Shown here: positions 22,513 to 34,719 of the stretch, in pieces
How the letters are laid out: each line of letters starts with the position of its first letter
Numbering within the stretch: position 1 is the first letter of the stretch
Source: Oscheius tipulae
Lineage: Eukaryota > Nematoda > Chromadorea > Rhabditida > Rhabditidae
Direction of reading: 5' to 3'
DNA: 64,000 nucleotides
NCBI GenBank assembly: GCA_037178975.1
Contig: JASJZH010000006.1
Location: 4,526,001-4,590,000, forward strand
Position numbers and translations under genes: made by a program
The notes under the pieces: generated by a model
What the model was told of the DNA's origin: nothing
What the model saw: the letters and a program-made list of their open reading frames with translations, nothing else
The model's database searches: none

Positions 22513-22765
22513 ATGCATCTTCTCACACTGCTGGTACTCTTAGCCCTTACCATTGCCACTTCTTCAAGAGTTCTTTATTCCGTAAGTTGAATCGGATAAA
22601 TTTTTGTATTCCACATTACAGGACTCGTTTATATCACAAATGAATTCCTTGCCGAAAACATACGGCGGCTGCTCACCATTCGGATGTGGAGGTTTTGCTG
22701 ACAGAAGACAGTCTGACGGCAGTGATGACTGCTGGCTTACCTGGACTTGCAATGTTCTGTTCTAA
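22513..22765 (+). CDS. Small secreted four-cysteine peptide, unrecognised
   Basis: Two exons, 22513-22581 and 22622-22765, with a 40-nt intron (GTAAGTTG...ACATTACAG) in phase 0, give 70 residues. The first 18 or so (MHLLTLLVLLALTIATSS) are a clear signal peptide. The rest contains GGCSPFGCGGFADRRQSDG and then DDCWLTWTCNVLF before the stop, so there are four cysteines in two C-x4-C / C-x5-C pairs and an internal dibasic RR. A GATTTTCAG acceptor lies 2 nt before the ATG, and AATAAA overlaps the stop codon (22764-22769). All parts of a short secreted-peptide gene are therefore present. I know no family with this pattern; it could be a peptide hormone, an antimicrobial or a secreted effector. Confidence 0.72.
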
Positions 22766-22912
22766 TAAACTTATGTTCTGGTAATTACAATGTCTCCTCC
22801 TCAATGAAACAATATTCCGACCCATATCTCACAAGAAGAAAACGGGTTTTCAGCGACACAATGACCGGCCCTGTACGCGTCTCCCACTAGCCTCGTAGTT
22901 CTTTTCATAGCT

Positions 22913-25264
22913 ATGGATGAGCCTAATGAAGTAGTTCTGAATCCATTTCTTTACGCTGCTTATAATCAGGTAATTTCATCGACAACATTGAATCCTTTTC
23001 TCAGTCAGATCTCGAAAAACAAGTGAAAAAGCAGGAGGACATCAAGAAATGTCGCGACGATATCGGGCGCAATGCTTTGATGCATGCTGCTATAGGCGAT
23101 AATTCGAAAGTTGTCGATATTCTCATACGACGAGGCATTCAAACAGATGATGTGGATTCACAGGGAGCAACAGCACTACACTGGGCTGCCAGATGCGGAT
23201 CGCTTGAAGTGAGTTGACTTTTTCATGCCCAACTTTTCGATTTAGATAGCGAAGGAAATTCTAAACAGTGAAACACCCAGTAAAAGAGCACAGTTGATTT
23301 TGGCTAAAGATTTTGAAGGTGTCACACCCTTACACGTTGCTGCTACTATTGGTTCCTCCAAAATGCTCAAGGTAAGTATATTTTCAAGTGTTTCTATTTT
23401 CCAGTTGTTTGAAAAGACGGCGGTTGGGTTACCAGAATCTATTTATGATGGTGTCGTAGACAAATTTGGCCGATCTCCGCTACATTATGCTGCAAGTCGA
23501 GCCAGTCTGGACTGCGTTCGTCATTTATTAAGTAAGAGATTTTAGAAGTTTCTAATCAAAGATTTCTATTTTAAGATTTTGATCATCCGTACGTTGATCA
23601 AAGAGATAAATATTCAATGACCCCGCTGATGTGTGCTGTGGGAGTAAATTTACCTCAAGGTGCTATTTCACAAGTTTTTAACAGAAAAAGTTTTCAGCTG
23701 TGGATATTTGTGAACTACTTGCCAAGAAAAAGAGTAGTGCTGCTAATCACCTGAACTGTGATGGACAATCGGCTCTTCATTTAGCTGTAGCAGCAGGGAA
23801 CGTCCGAGTTGTTAAACTGCTTGCTTCACCACCAATCAGTGTGCAAATCGGATCACAGGATCAGGAAAACAGAACTCCCTTACATTATGCCGCTGAGCAA
23901 GGAGACGTAGACATTGTGAAGATCCTGTTGGATTATAAGGCCAGCGTAGTGAGCAGGTAATTTTCTAATGACCAGGGTATGCCCAGTTTTCAGAGACAAA
24001 AGAGGAGCAGTTCCAGCTCATTATGCTGCACAAGTTAGCCGAGAAGCACTGCACCTGGTTTTGGAGAAAGCTGCAACTAAAGTTCGAATTTCACGTGCTT
24101 TCATTACTTTTCATTCCAGAATGTCAAAGATACCGAAGGTAGAACTTGTCTGATGTGGGCAGTCTGTGCCGGCAACGAAGACGTTGTCAGCTACCTTCTG
24201 CAAAGAGAAGTCGACAGAAAAGAAGCTGTAAGTGTTTGTTTTTATTTCAAATCTCGTACTACAGGACAACAAAGGCTACACAGCTCTTCATTTAGCGGCT
24301 ATGACCAACCAGGAAAGCATGTGCAAAATGCTTGTCCGACAAGGCTGGAATCCGTCGGTACGACTGTCCTATCTCTTATCTGTTCAGTCATTCAGGAGCG
24401 TGATCAGCAGAACAATACCCCCATGCACTTGGCAGCTGGCAGAGGTCATGCCGAGGTTGTGCGCAGTCTCGTCACGGAAGGAGCCAATATGAGCGATAAG
24501 GACACCATGGGAAGGTTAGAAAAGATGCAACAGAATCTATTTTCTTAGAACACCAATCTTCTGGCCATTTTTGGGTGGACAACCTCATACAGCCCATGTC
24601 ATGATCAAAGAACTCGGGTTTGAATGGCGTACTGTTGAGAGGTATACGGATTTTAAGTCAAACCTGCTGTTTTAGTACCAAACTGGGAAAAAGAATCAGT
24701 CCGTTGGTAGATTATTGTGGAAGAACACCTCTTCATGCTGCTGCATTTGCTGGATATCCAGCCTGTATTACCATTCTTTTAGGGGTTTGTACCTTATCTC
24801 CTGATATATTTTTGTTCAGATTGAAAGTGCTGACGATTGTCTCAGTTCGCCACTGATTGGATGGCCGGATCAAGATGGTAAGCCTGAACCCCAATCTTTT
24901 AGTCTGTCTAGGTCAAACAGCTTTACATGTTGCGTGCGAAAGAGGGACAGTCGATTGCGTCAAACAGTTAGTCCGATCGGGAGCTGGGCTAAACGCGTTG
25001 GATAGGGACATGCAAACTCCGCTAGATTTTGCCGACAGGGCAACTAATGGTGAAGCCAAAAATATTGTAAGTTGTAGGAATGCATAGATACGAGTGTTTC
25101 AGATTATTGCCTACTTGAAGAGCAACGGTGCACTGACTGGATTTGCAGTGGAAAATTTGGCTGCTATTACTGTTCAGAAGTTTATGAGACTGAGTATAAT
25201 AAGAATTAGAGTAAGAAGAAAGCGTGAAGAAGAAAAACTTGCAGCAACATTGTCACTCCATTGA
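22913..25264 (+). CDS. Inversin/NPHP-2-like ankyrin repeat protein
   Basis: Chain of about a dozen ankyrin repeats spread over about 12 exons separated by short introns. Repeat cores seen in order include GRNALMHAA, GATALHWAARCGSLE, GVTPLHVAA, GRSPLHYAA, GQSALHLAVAAGNV, NRTPLHYAAEQGDVDIVKIL, GRTCLMWAVCAGNEDVVSYL, GYTALHLAA, NTPMHLAAGRGHAEVVRSL, GRTPLHAAAFAGY and GQTALHVACERGTVDCVKQL. The C-terminus has AAITVQKFMRL, an IQ-like motif, then a basic stretch RVRRKREEEK. The repeat phrase GRTCLMWAV followed by a terminal IQ resembles inversin, a scaffold of the ciliary inversin compartment, but the long C-terminal tail of vertebrate inversin is absent. Start ATG lies 2 nt after a TTTTCATAG acceptor; AATAAA overlaps the stop. 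The ankyrin call is certain, the orthology moderate. Confidence 0.85.
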
Positions 25265-25529
25265 ATAAAGTTTGCTCATTTTGGTATAAGCTGTCCACTG
25301 AGATCATTGTTCCCGTCAGAAAGTGTCTTCGCGCGGCAGCGAGCTTCTCGTCTCGCGTATTCGCAACACGCGATCTAAATGTCAGTTAGACAGATAAGAC
25401 GAAAAATGTAACCTGAACTAGCCGAATGACGCAACCGGAAGATGTTGGGCAACGAAATACGACGTTCTTTTTTCGTGATAGTGTTTTGCACAGACTCACT
25501 GCAATGGACATATATGAAAAAACTAGCTC

Positions 25530-26682
25530 TTACGGATCAATTTGAGCAGCGGCTTTTTCCAGCATGGTTTTTCGTTCTTCGAGTTCATGAGCACGTTGCT
25601 CGTCTTCCTGTCAAGCTTTTTAGCCGAAACTGTTAAAGCACGTACCTGTACATTCCTTCTCCTTTGCTGATAAAGATGTCCTACTAGCATTAACGAACCA
25701 ATAATAGCTAAGAAAGCAACAGCTCCAACGATAATAAAAATTCTAGACTTGTTCTAAAACGTGAAAATAGTAAAGAAGAGAAGTGCGAACCTGATGCTTA
25801 GCCTTCTTCCTCATATGTCTCTGCTCCATGGGTACGAAGTCTACCACGCATTTTGGGTATGGTAGGATATGTTTTCCCACTTGGGAACATTGATCACAAT
25901 GGACTCCTTTGTACTTATTAGGGCAAGTGCAAGATCGAGAGTGGTTTGCCAAATCTGTAAAGACTTTAGGGTTTCAGCTTATAAAACAAACTATGGTATC
26001 CGTGGTAACATACAGCTTTCTCGCAGTACTCTCCTTGATAATGTTTCTGGCAGATGCATCTGGAAACAATCATTTCGGAAAATTTACGCAAAAGTCAAAC
26101 CTGCCGTGTTTGATAGTACCGAACTCACATCGACTGGTATACTGACAAGAGTCGCCGAAGAAACTGCCAATACATTCACATTTTCCTTTCTTCCACTCTC
26201 CTTTTTGATTACACTAAAAAAATGAATATTTTCTCTCGACGACTTACTCGATCAGTCAAATGGAATTCACAGAGGTCGCCTTTCCATCCGTCATTACAAA
26301 TACAAGGTTTTGAGAAAAACAAACTGTTAGGGTCGAAGCGTCGTCCTACTGAGATCCCATGAACTAAAAATGCTTAAAATGGTGAACACTGACAGAAAAA
26401 CCGCATGCAAAGTCCTGACACGTCGGTCCAGTATGTGGATGGATACAGTGACAGGTGCCGCCAGCCCAGATTCCACCATTGCGGCACTTCGATGTCTCAT
26501 TGTCTTTCAAAACATTGTCGATAGCATCGCGTTTCGTAAGTATCCTATATTCTCTCAATAAAAAACTATAAGCAAAGCTACCTCTGAATTTTATCTCCTA
26601 GGGAGTGAATACTATCGCCAAGGGAGAGATACTGGGAGCTGACCACAGCGGAAAGAAGACAATAATACCAGAAGGCACACAT
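25530..26682 (-). CDS. EGF-repeat type I membrane protein
   Basis: Secretory-pathway protein with a signal peptide (MCAFWYYCLLSAVVSSQ), several EGF-like modules and one C-terminal transmembrane helix. Modules seen: CRNGGIWAGGTCHCIHPHTG, then PCICNDGWKGDLCEF, then KCECIGSFFGDSCQY, RCICQKHYQGEYCEKAVC and SCTCPNKYKGVHCDQC. The helix is RIFIIVGAVAFLAIIGSLML, followed by a short charged cytoplasmic tail ending AAAQIDP. Introns are around 38-45 nt. The start was chosen for the signal peptide; upstream in-frame codons exist but include no ATG. The order and spacing resemble uncharacterised nematode EGF proteins; ligand or partner is unknown. Confidence 0.78.
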
Positions 26683-29600
26683 GCGTCTCTTCACATGTGT
26701 TCTTGCTTCCTTTGGCAGGAGATCGATATGATAGCATCGTCGATGGGAAACGGCGATAACTGCTGTCGATGGGGCAAACAATCAGTTTAAACGGTCAGGT
26801 ACTAAATCTATGGTTGACCGCAAAATGAAATATGGTACTCTCTTTTGATCTTGGCATTTTACTGTCCCGGGATATTTGTTGACAGTAACCCATCGGATAT
26901 CACTTACTAAAATGGACTATTTCTTTGTGGACTACATAGCACGTTGATGGATCCACGTGTTCATCATCTACTTTGAGCGAAAGCAAATGTACAGTCTCTC
27001 AAGAAGGCTGATTCTCCGAAAAGCAAATCCATCTCAGTAATACTTTTACATCCCCACTTCGAGAATGTTGTCATTCAGGATCTCGTGTTGAGTAGACGTC
27101 GCCAGCGGGCGAGAAGAGCTTTTCACGACATTATTATAATCGCCAATCATGGATGCCATAGGGGGATTGGATTTGAATGGCGATGAGTCCCGCGCTCAAA
27201 ACTCTCTTTGCATGAGAAGTGCTCATTTCCTACGGTATCAACTTGGTTACATCCGGAGGGATACGGTAGGAAGAGACGTCTGGGTTTGTTGCTATGCAGA
27301 TTGCAGTAGTTACGGGAGATGAACACTTTAACAAAGACCCCTCAGAAGAGGCCCGATTTGCGGTAAGAAACACATTCCAGCGGTCAATCTCGAGTGTTCT
27401 CTTGTGTTGCAGTAATCGCAGCCTATTAGTACATTTCTTGCCCCAAGGACACCTTTAATGGTGGCTACGGTATCGCGAGGTGACTACCTCAAAACCAATG
27501 TCAAGTAGCTGTCACAAGACACCGCTTCCGCCTTTTAATCGGCTGCATTGTTGCAGTCTCATTGCGGGAAATTGCCGGTCCCCTGTCTTAAGAGCTCCTT
27601 CAGAAAGTCTTTGACACAACCGACTTCTGGACTATGAATGAGTAAATTAGACATTGTAGTTGGTCAGATAACGTTGTAATCCTTTCAGCCGCCATGCACC
27701 TGTTGCTAGCAGCTGTCCTTAGAACAATAGCTTACAGTTCAGCCATTTGGGTACATTTGTCCTTCCTGGTAATCTCGACATTCTGGACGAAGAAAAGGAG
27801 TTATTAGTATCGTGTTGTGATCCAAGTTGATGACAGACTGCGGGTGGTCGGTGCTGACCCCGTAAGGGCTGTCGTGTTGCTCTTGAAGCGCACTCCGGCC
27901 CTCAATTACCAATTATGCCGTGTAAACGATGCATTAAAAACGAATGGAATTAGCATAAATCGCAGCGACAGAAGGACTCCTAATGCACAGATTAATAGGG
28001 ACAGGCGCTATGTCCACTTGTCGTGAAAGACTTTTCAACAGCCTCATAAACAAGAGCTTATTAGCCGGGTGCGATTCACTTAGTGAATCCGCGAAGTCAG
28101 AATACTGTGTCGTTTGCTCTTTAAAGGCAGGTGGTTGTATCGAAATGAGCTACTACGAGCTGGCGGCTAATCCGCTGATTGCGCGAACAGTGCACACATT
28201 CCGTTACGGTATCTGATTGGAGTAGATTAGTGCTCGTCGTGCACCTGTTTGACTCTTGGACAAACAAGCTCAGGGTCACGTCTTCAGGATGGTTACATGC
28301 AACAACAATAACAATTTCAAAAACTAATGATTGCGTTAACTCGTTTTTTCGGTGAAAAGTATTCTTTCATTGACTGTTTTGGATAACAAAAGGACAACCG
28401 TTCGCCTTCTCCGATGAAGAGCTACTCGGACGCTTATCCTAAATAATGTGCTCCGCTAAGGCATAATGTTCCTACGGCATTCGTTCCTCTTGTTTGTCAC
28501 TAAGGTGTCAATCCTCCTGGCTATACGTGTGCTGCGTAGGTCGCATGACTTTGGGCAATACGCACAGTAACATGGCCTGGAGACAAAAAAGAAGGCAACA
28601 AAGCGGCTCTTTGAGGCAACGTTGTTAATTACAGTGACAGACAACACAAGTGTTCACACCGGTTTGACTAAATTTGTGCAATTTACCCAAACATCATGCA
28701 AATGGGAAAAGCCCTTCTGTTAGAGCCAGTAATTATGAACAATCTTCTCTATTGGAAAACCAGTTGAACTGAGCCAGTGTATTTTGAGAATAGCTAACTC
28801 GTAACAATAGCAATCTGTACACAAGTCTAATTATGAGCCCTGGAGATAACAGTCTGGGATCCGGCTCATTTTGGAATAACCGTGTTTTGTGGCGTCATGC
28901 ACGTTGAGAAAGCCGGTTACGCAAGAGAACTGTAGCTATCGTAACCGAAGTCTAACGGTTAATTCGCATCATCGTCCCTCTCATCCATTGGCCATTCAGT
29001 CTTTCAACGGTGTAATTGTCGCCCTCTGCAGCCGCGTTTTCCCGCACTGTAAGCGGATTTTGTGCAGGGAGCTGTCGATTAGACGGTTAAGCCGCGCGAA
29101 CAACGGGATTCTAATTTCGGGCTGTCGTTGTCCTCTCTCTTTACAAGAAGTCGGATGACCGCTAAGACCCTTCGCAATGCTGGAGCTTTTCCATTGAAAA
29201 GTATATGTGAGAAGAGAATCACAGCATGGCGCCGGTTCTGCCAGCATGTTTCCGCAATTATATCTACGGTACTGAAACTTCACGAACAAAGCCAGCTAAG
29301 TGGAGGCAATCGGCGACCTGCGCCGCTATTCAGCCAGCAGTAATTGAACACCTCCGCCATTGAGAAAAGTGCTCGCACCTCAGTTGGACACCAGACTCTA
29401 ACCTTGAAGAAGTAACTCTGCAAATCCCTCCGGAAGAGACAATGTGCAGATGGCTGGATGGGTAACAGTAGACGAGTCGAGTTGGTTAGAATTTCCTTCA
29501 ACAATTAGTAGTCCCTCGTGACGGGTGATATTCGGTTGGCGGCAGAGCCAACATCAATTCTCGCCCATTACCCTCTCTGAGCACACAATACGTGCTCGTT

Positions 29601-31702
29601 CGGGCGGCAGCTCTCTATCAAAACAGCTAGTTCGGTTACGGTGTCTCTCTCCCCATTCCCTTAGAAGTATTCAAGTGAAAGGGTCGTGTAACTTCTCCGT
29701 ATCCATATCGTTGGCTGACGCACTAACAGGATTACGGTGGTCAAGGTTTCCGTCCCGTCTTCGCAAGGGCCTTGAAGACGGCTTAACGTGCATACCCTAT
29801 GATACCCATCTCATAGTTTGTACCAAGAATCCCCGGAATGTTTATATGTAATGAATACAGGTTGACTCTCAAAGCGACTCGTGGTGTCCTCGGACGAAAA
29901 TTGACACCGGCTCGAGAAAAACCAAACATGGTCGTACAGTATCTGGACAGATTGCAGTGACGCAACGGAAGCTTATCCGTCAGATGATTATATGTAACAT
30001 GAGATGAGGTTATATCCCTACGATCAAATCTGAAATTGTGGCACTCATGGTGATGTGTCCAGCAGTTACAAAACCTTGCTGTGATACGGCGTCATTGGAA
30101 AGTAATTAACTTTCAGACATGTTCATCAAGATAACATGGGTAGGTATCTTCTCTGGTTACAGAACCCTAGCATGACGTCTGGCGCTGCTCTACTAACTAC
30201 AGCAATTAGCTGCGATAGGAGCTGGCGCATCTGTGCTTTTTTGGTTGCGCAATGCGCTTGACACCGCTCTAATGGCAACTAATCGACACCCATCGAAGGA
30301 TTACCTCAAGTGGAACGCAAAGTCAACACTGTAGAGCGACTACTGGTCATTTGGGCCAACTCTTCAAAAGTTTTGGAGAGAAAAGAAGAAAGATCTTTCA
30401 TCCAAGCGGGTGCTGTCCTTATCCGATCACCGAATTGATGGCGACTCCATTAGATACGAAGTCTCTTATCCGCCTGGTTTATACGCGACAGTGCGAACAC
30501 GCGTATTTTTCACACATTGAGAACATTTGAAGAAAAAGCGTTTTATAAACTGACAGACTGCTAATGGATTGTCTCATTTGTCTAACTTCCGGATTAGTCG
30601 CACTAGTACTCGGACCCTTTACAGCGCAGTGTATTTGTCTCCCAAGGCAGTTCACTAATGGAGGGTAATGCCTCGTTGTTGCTTGAAGAGATACTTTTTG
30701 TGCCGCAAAGATACCGTATCATCGTTGACGTTTCGTCACAAAGCCGCCTCAATGAGAGCAAACTAGCGCACAAGTGCGCTTTGCGCACGATCTGGGCTCA
30801 CTCGAATCAGCTGTGAACTGTGATAGCAACTCATGGGCAAAATATGGTATGATCCAATTACCTGAACAAATATTACTGTCCAGATATACGGCTTGGCTGT
30901 TATGCCCATTTAAAGGTGCCAGGTCCGCCAGTGTGAGAAGCAAGCTCTTTATCCAGGTGATAACTAGGGTCAAGGAACATTTGATACCAGGTCAGATTCA
31001 AAAAAAGATGATCTCTAACAAGATCTTTGGATGATCAGATAAACCCATCGGGGAGGCTTATTCAAGTCAATAGACGATTCGGGCGATTCCGCCGGTTACC
31101 CCAAATGAGTTCGATGTCTCTTATCAGAACGGGTACTGTAGCCAAGGTCGGCAGCCGATACCCTCTTAACTTGTTGATGCGCGTCGAGTGCTGGCGATAG
31201 AAGGACAATACGGAAAAACACTCTCTTTAATAGAAGAAACGAGTCGCAGCCAAATGCGAGAATTGGCACTGCGAAAACTTTTAGTTCAAGAGGTAAGTTG
31301 TTAGAAGAACGAGGGAGAAGGATGTTCAGAGTTTCTCTTGAAGGACATTAGTCTATTAATTTCTCAAACTGGATGACATTTCCTTAAACAGTCCAATGAC
31401 CACCCAGACAAGTCAAGCGGATCCAAAATTAATATGCGGATCTTTAAATATATCAGTGCTCAGGAAATGATCCCTCCATTTCGGGACGTCTCAGCTTTGA
31501 CAGGAAGGAAGCGAAGTAGATCTTGTCGTTGCCGTGCAGAACGCTTCCGGCCCAGATCACGTATCAAAATGACGACATTTATAAAGTAACTTATAGTCCT
31601 ATTTCCGTCAAAGATAGTGCATTTTGCTTCTCCCGGAGGCGGGCGACCTAAGGCGCGGCCAATCCCCGCGCGACCCGCCCCTATCATGCTCCGCCTACTA
31701 TC
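26683..31702. other. 5-kb gene-poor region upstream of ceh-32
   Basis: I find no gene, RNA or repeat here. The longest ORFs (about 110 codons near 29525-29851 and 103 near 31460-31771) have no domain or splice support. Base composition is more even than in the introns. Its position before a developmental homeobox gene suggests that it carries distal regulatory DNA, but no element was identified. Confidence 0.4.
31636..31685 (+). promoter_or_regulatory. GC-box / CCAAT cluster at the ceh-32 promoter
   Basis: A short GC-rich island just upstream of the ceh-32 start contains GGAGGCGGGC, GGCCAATCC and GACCCGCCC, that is two GC boxes on opposite strands flanking a CCAAT box. It contrasts with the AT-richer flanks. 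Promoter function is inferred from position and motif content. Confidence 0.5.
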
Positions 31703-34700
31703 ATGGGTTCGAATGGAGAAGATCTTTGTGTGTACGGTTGCTGGCCGGCTGGCATGTTTAGCCCAGAGCAATGGCAGAAGCTGGTCATGCAGCTAGCCCT
31801 TCAAGGCATCGGCCCACAGCTACAGGCGTTGGGTTCCTTCCAACCGCCTATTGCTCCATCACAAGGACTGTTTCCTCCTATGCCTTCTGGAGCAGCTTCC
31901 TCTCCTACAACTTCAAATCTTTCTACTGACCAGGTTGGTTCATCACACATTAAGAACTCAGCAATGTTTCGTTGCCTCCTTCTAAACTGTTGATTCATAT
32001 CGTTTACCTTGTTAGGTTTAAATCTTTACTTCATGTTAATTATGTCTTTATATTCAAAACTGATACCTTTCACGTCCATTCTAGGGAGTCAGATCTGATA
32101 GATAACTTTAATGACCATAGAACGAAAAAGTATCTACTACAGACATTTTGGATATAACCACACAGAACTATAGCAAACAGAGCAAGACATTTCAAAAAAT
32201 CGAGAGCATCAGGAGTAAAAGAGCAGAACAGAAGGCTCACACCGTTTTGTTTTCGATTACATCTCAAAAAGCGTCATTCTATTGGCTCCTTATGTTCTTT
32301 ATTGTGATTTTAATCTCGGTATTTGAGATTCCTACTTTTTCTGACTGCCTCCTCTTGGATTTGCAAAGCAAAGTTGGACCAAGTTTTTGAAGATCCTATT
32401 ATAAGAAGTCAAGAAATTTAAGGTACAAGCTTTTCCCTATCGCAGATACTCACACAGTCATAAAACAGTGATGTTCAACGCAATTCATACAGACACGGAC
32501 CCTCTGTTAGTCACTCCCGTAAATGCTAAAGACGCGTCTAAATGACGCGCAAAGGAAATCCGCAGCTTCATTGTATCATTCTTTCGGTCATTGTGTCACG
32601 GTTTTGAAACAACCAGAAAACGGAAGACTGAGTCTTTCGACCTGTACAGATTGTTGCTCGCAAATCCCATGAGACAACATGTTGCCTTTTTTTCTAGCAT
32701 AACAGTCAAGCTGTCTCCCCTAGACTATTTATGACTTCCCTTGTCTCGTTAGCAAGCTAGCTCCCCTCTCAGTGTCTCTTTATGTGCGAAATGAAATTTA
32801 CACGGGCTCTTTGTCCGTTGGCGGCTACTTGAGAGGCATTGATAGCGGATTTCCTCCTGAGCTGTCCCCTAAACTAGTTTCTAAAACTGAGAAAGATCTC
32901 AAAACAATATAACGTGCAATCAATCGCGGCCAACAAGGTCGACGTTTATTAGACGAGTGTCTGTTTTTGATTTTACACAACGATACGGACAGTAATCCCA
33001 TTAGGACTTCTTTCCTATACGTCTTCCTAAACGTTCCTCACGGCACGAGGAAAAAGCAGTCCTTTCGAGTAGTTAGCTGCTATGAGCTCGTATAACTGGT
33101 TATATAACTATACTAATCAGGGAGATATGTTGTGCTCTTAACTTCAGAGACACAAGCTACGTCGGCTGAGTAGGCTCTATATTCCTGTTTTCAGGTTGTC
33201 AAGACCTGTGAGCGGCTAGAAGAGGAGCAGAACGTTGATCAATTGATGAGATTCCTCTACAGTCTTCATCCAGCCCAGATGCAAGATGTAAGTAGTATCA
33301 GTAGTGTGATGAGCCAATTCAACCTTCAGGTAGCTTCTAACGAGTCAGTTTTAAAGGCCAAAGCCCTTGTCTGCTTCCACATGGGAAACTTCCGAGAAAT
33401 GTATTCGATTCTCGAAAATCACAAGTTCTCTCCTCATAACCATCAAAAACTGCAAGCCATGTGGATGGAAGCCCATTATCAGGAGCAGGAAAAGTCACGC
33501 GGAAGGTAAGTCAGTCTGTCTCGTGTCATATTACGCTTGTCGGCGTCCGTTATGCCTTTCTGTCGTAAGAAATCACTGAATCTCGTAATTACAAGGTGTA
33601 CTGCGCGACAGAAGGCAGCTAGTGTCTTATAGTCCGCAATTAGGCACACTAGGAAGAGCACCGCTAGCTAGACTCCTGAAAGGGTCATGCTCCAATACGA
33701 TTCATGATAACAATGTTTCAGGCCTCTTGGTCCCGTTGACAAGTACCGTGTGCGTAAGAAGTTCCCGGCTCCTCGCACTATCTGGGATGGCGAGCAGAAG
33801 ACTCATTGTTTCAAGGTTTGCACTCTCATTTGTCTGAGAAACATTGACTTTTAGGAGAGGACACGAACTCTTCTACGCGAACACTACTTGAAGGATCCTT
33901 ACCCGAATCCTGGCCGGAAGAAGGAACTCGCTAGTGCTACCGGGCTCTCCGCAATGCAAGTCGGAAACTGGTTCAAGAACCGACGACAAAGGGATCGCGC
34001 AGCAGCCGCCAAGAACAAGTAAGTCTGCGTCTCCAGACTACCACGCACTCTATTTGCTATCATTTTCCGCTCATCCCTCGATTAAGGCTCACTTTCAAAA
34101 ACGAACCATTAAGTTGCCATTCGAGAATGAGTTGCGTCAAAAAGAGAGAGCAGTCACAATGAATAATTGTACTTTTTGTAGGAACAACGTGATTGGTGTG
34201 GAATTGGCAAGAAGGACGGACCACGGTTCCGAAGGAAGCATCAGCGATGACGCAGATGAATTTGATGGAAGCATGACCGACTCGCCTTCGCCCGAACAAG
34301 CAGCGGTTGGTATTAGAGTCTTTTCCATTATTCATGAATAATTTTAGGACCTCTCACGAGGTAGCCGACATCCCGAGACTCCAGTGTTCCCCTTCAATCC
34401 CCTCTTTATGTTCAACCCTGCCGTCTTTCTGATGCAGAACATGGGAATCGTTCCTCCAAACTTGACACCAACCTTGCCAACAGCGTCAAGAAAGAGTGGC
34501 GTCCTCTCAATAGAAGACATTCTGAATCTGAAGTCGGATCTGAAGCCCATCAAGTTAGAAGGAAGCGAAGGCTCTCGCGAAGCTTCACCCACCAGTTCCT
34601 CCCATCAAGATTCCTCTCCCACTAGAGATACCTCGACAGGTCGTGAGCAAAGTAGTGAGCCGTCCTCTTCGCCCTTAGTCAGTTTGTCACTAATTTCCCC

Positions 34701-34719
34701 TGTAAAGTCAGAGATTTGA
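31703..34719 (+). CDS. ceh-32: Six3/6-class homeobox transcription factor
   Basis: DNA-binding developmental regulator. Seven exons: 31703-31933, 33195-33287, 33330-33505, 33722-33815, 33855-34018, 34182-34305 and 34348-34719, all joins in phase. The SIX domain runs from [20 protein letters not shown] to [17 protein letters not shown]. The linker [20 protein letters not shown] and the homeodomain ([17 protein letters not shown] ... [20 protein letters not shown]) are those of the Six3/6 subclass, to which C. elegans ceh-32 belongs. The N-terminal 77 residues are hydrophobic/proline-rich, and the C-terminal region is acidic then serine-rich ([17 protein letters not shown]). The first intron is 1.26 kb, long for this window. 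AATAAA lies at 34956-34961. No trans-splice acceptor is seen at the start, so a further upstream exon is possible. Confidence 0.95.
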
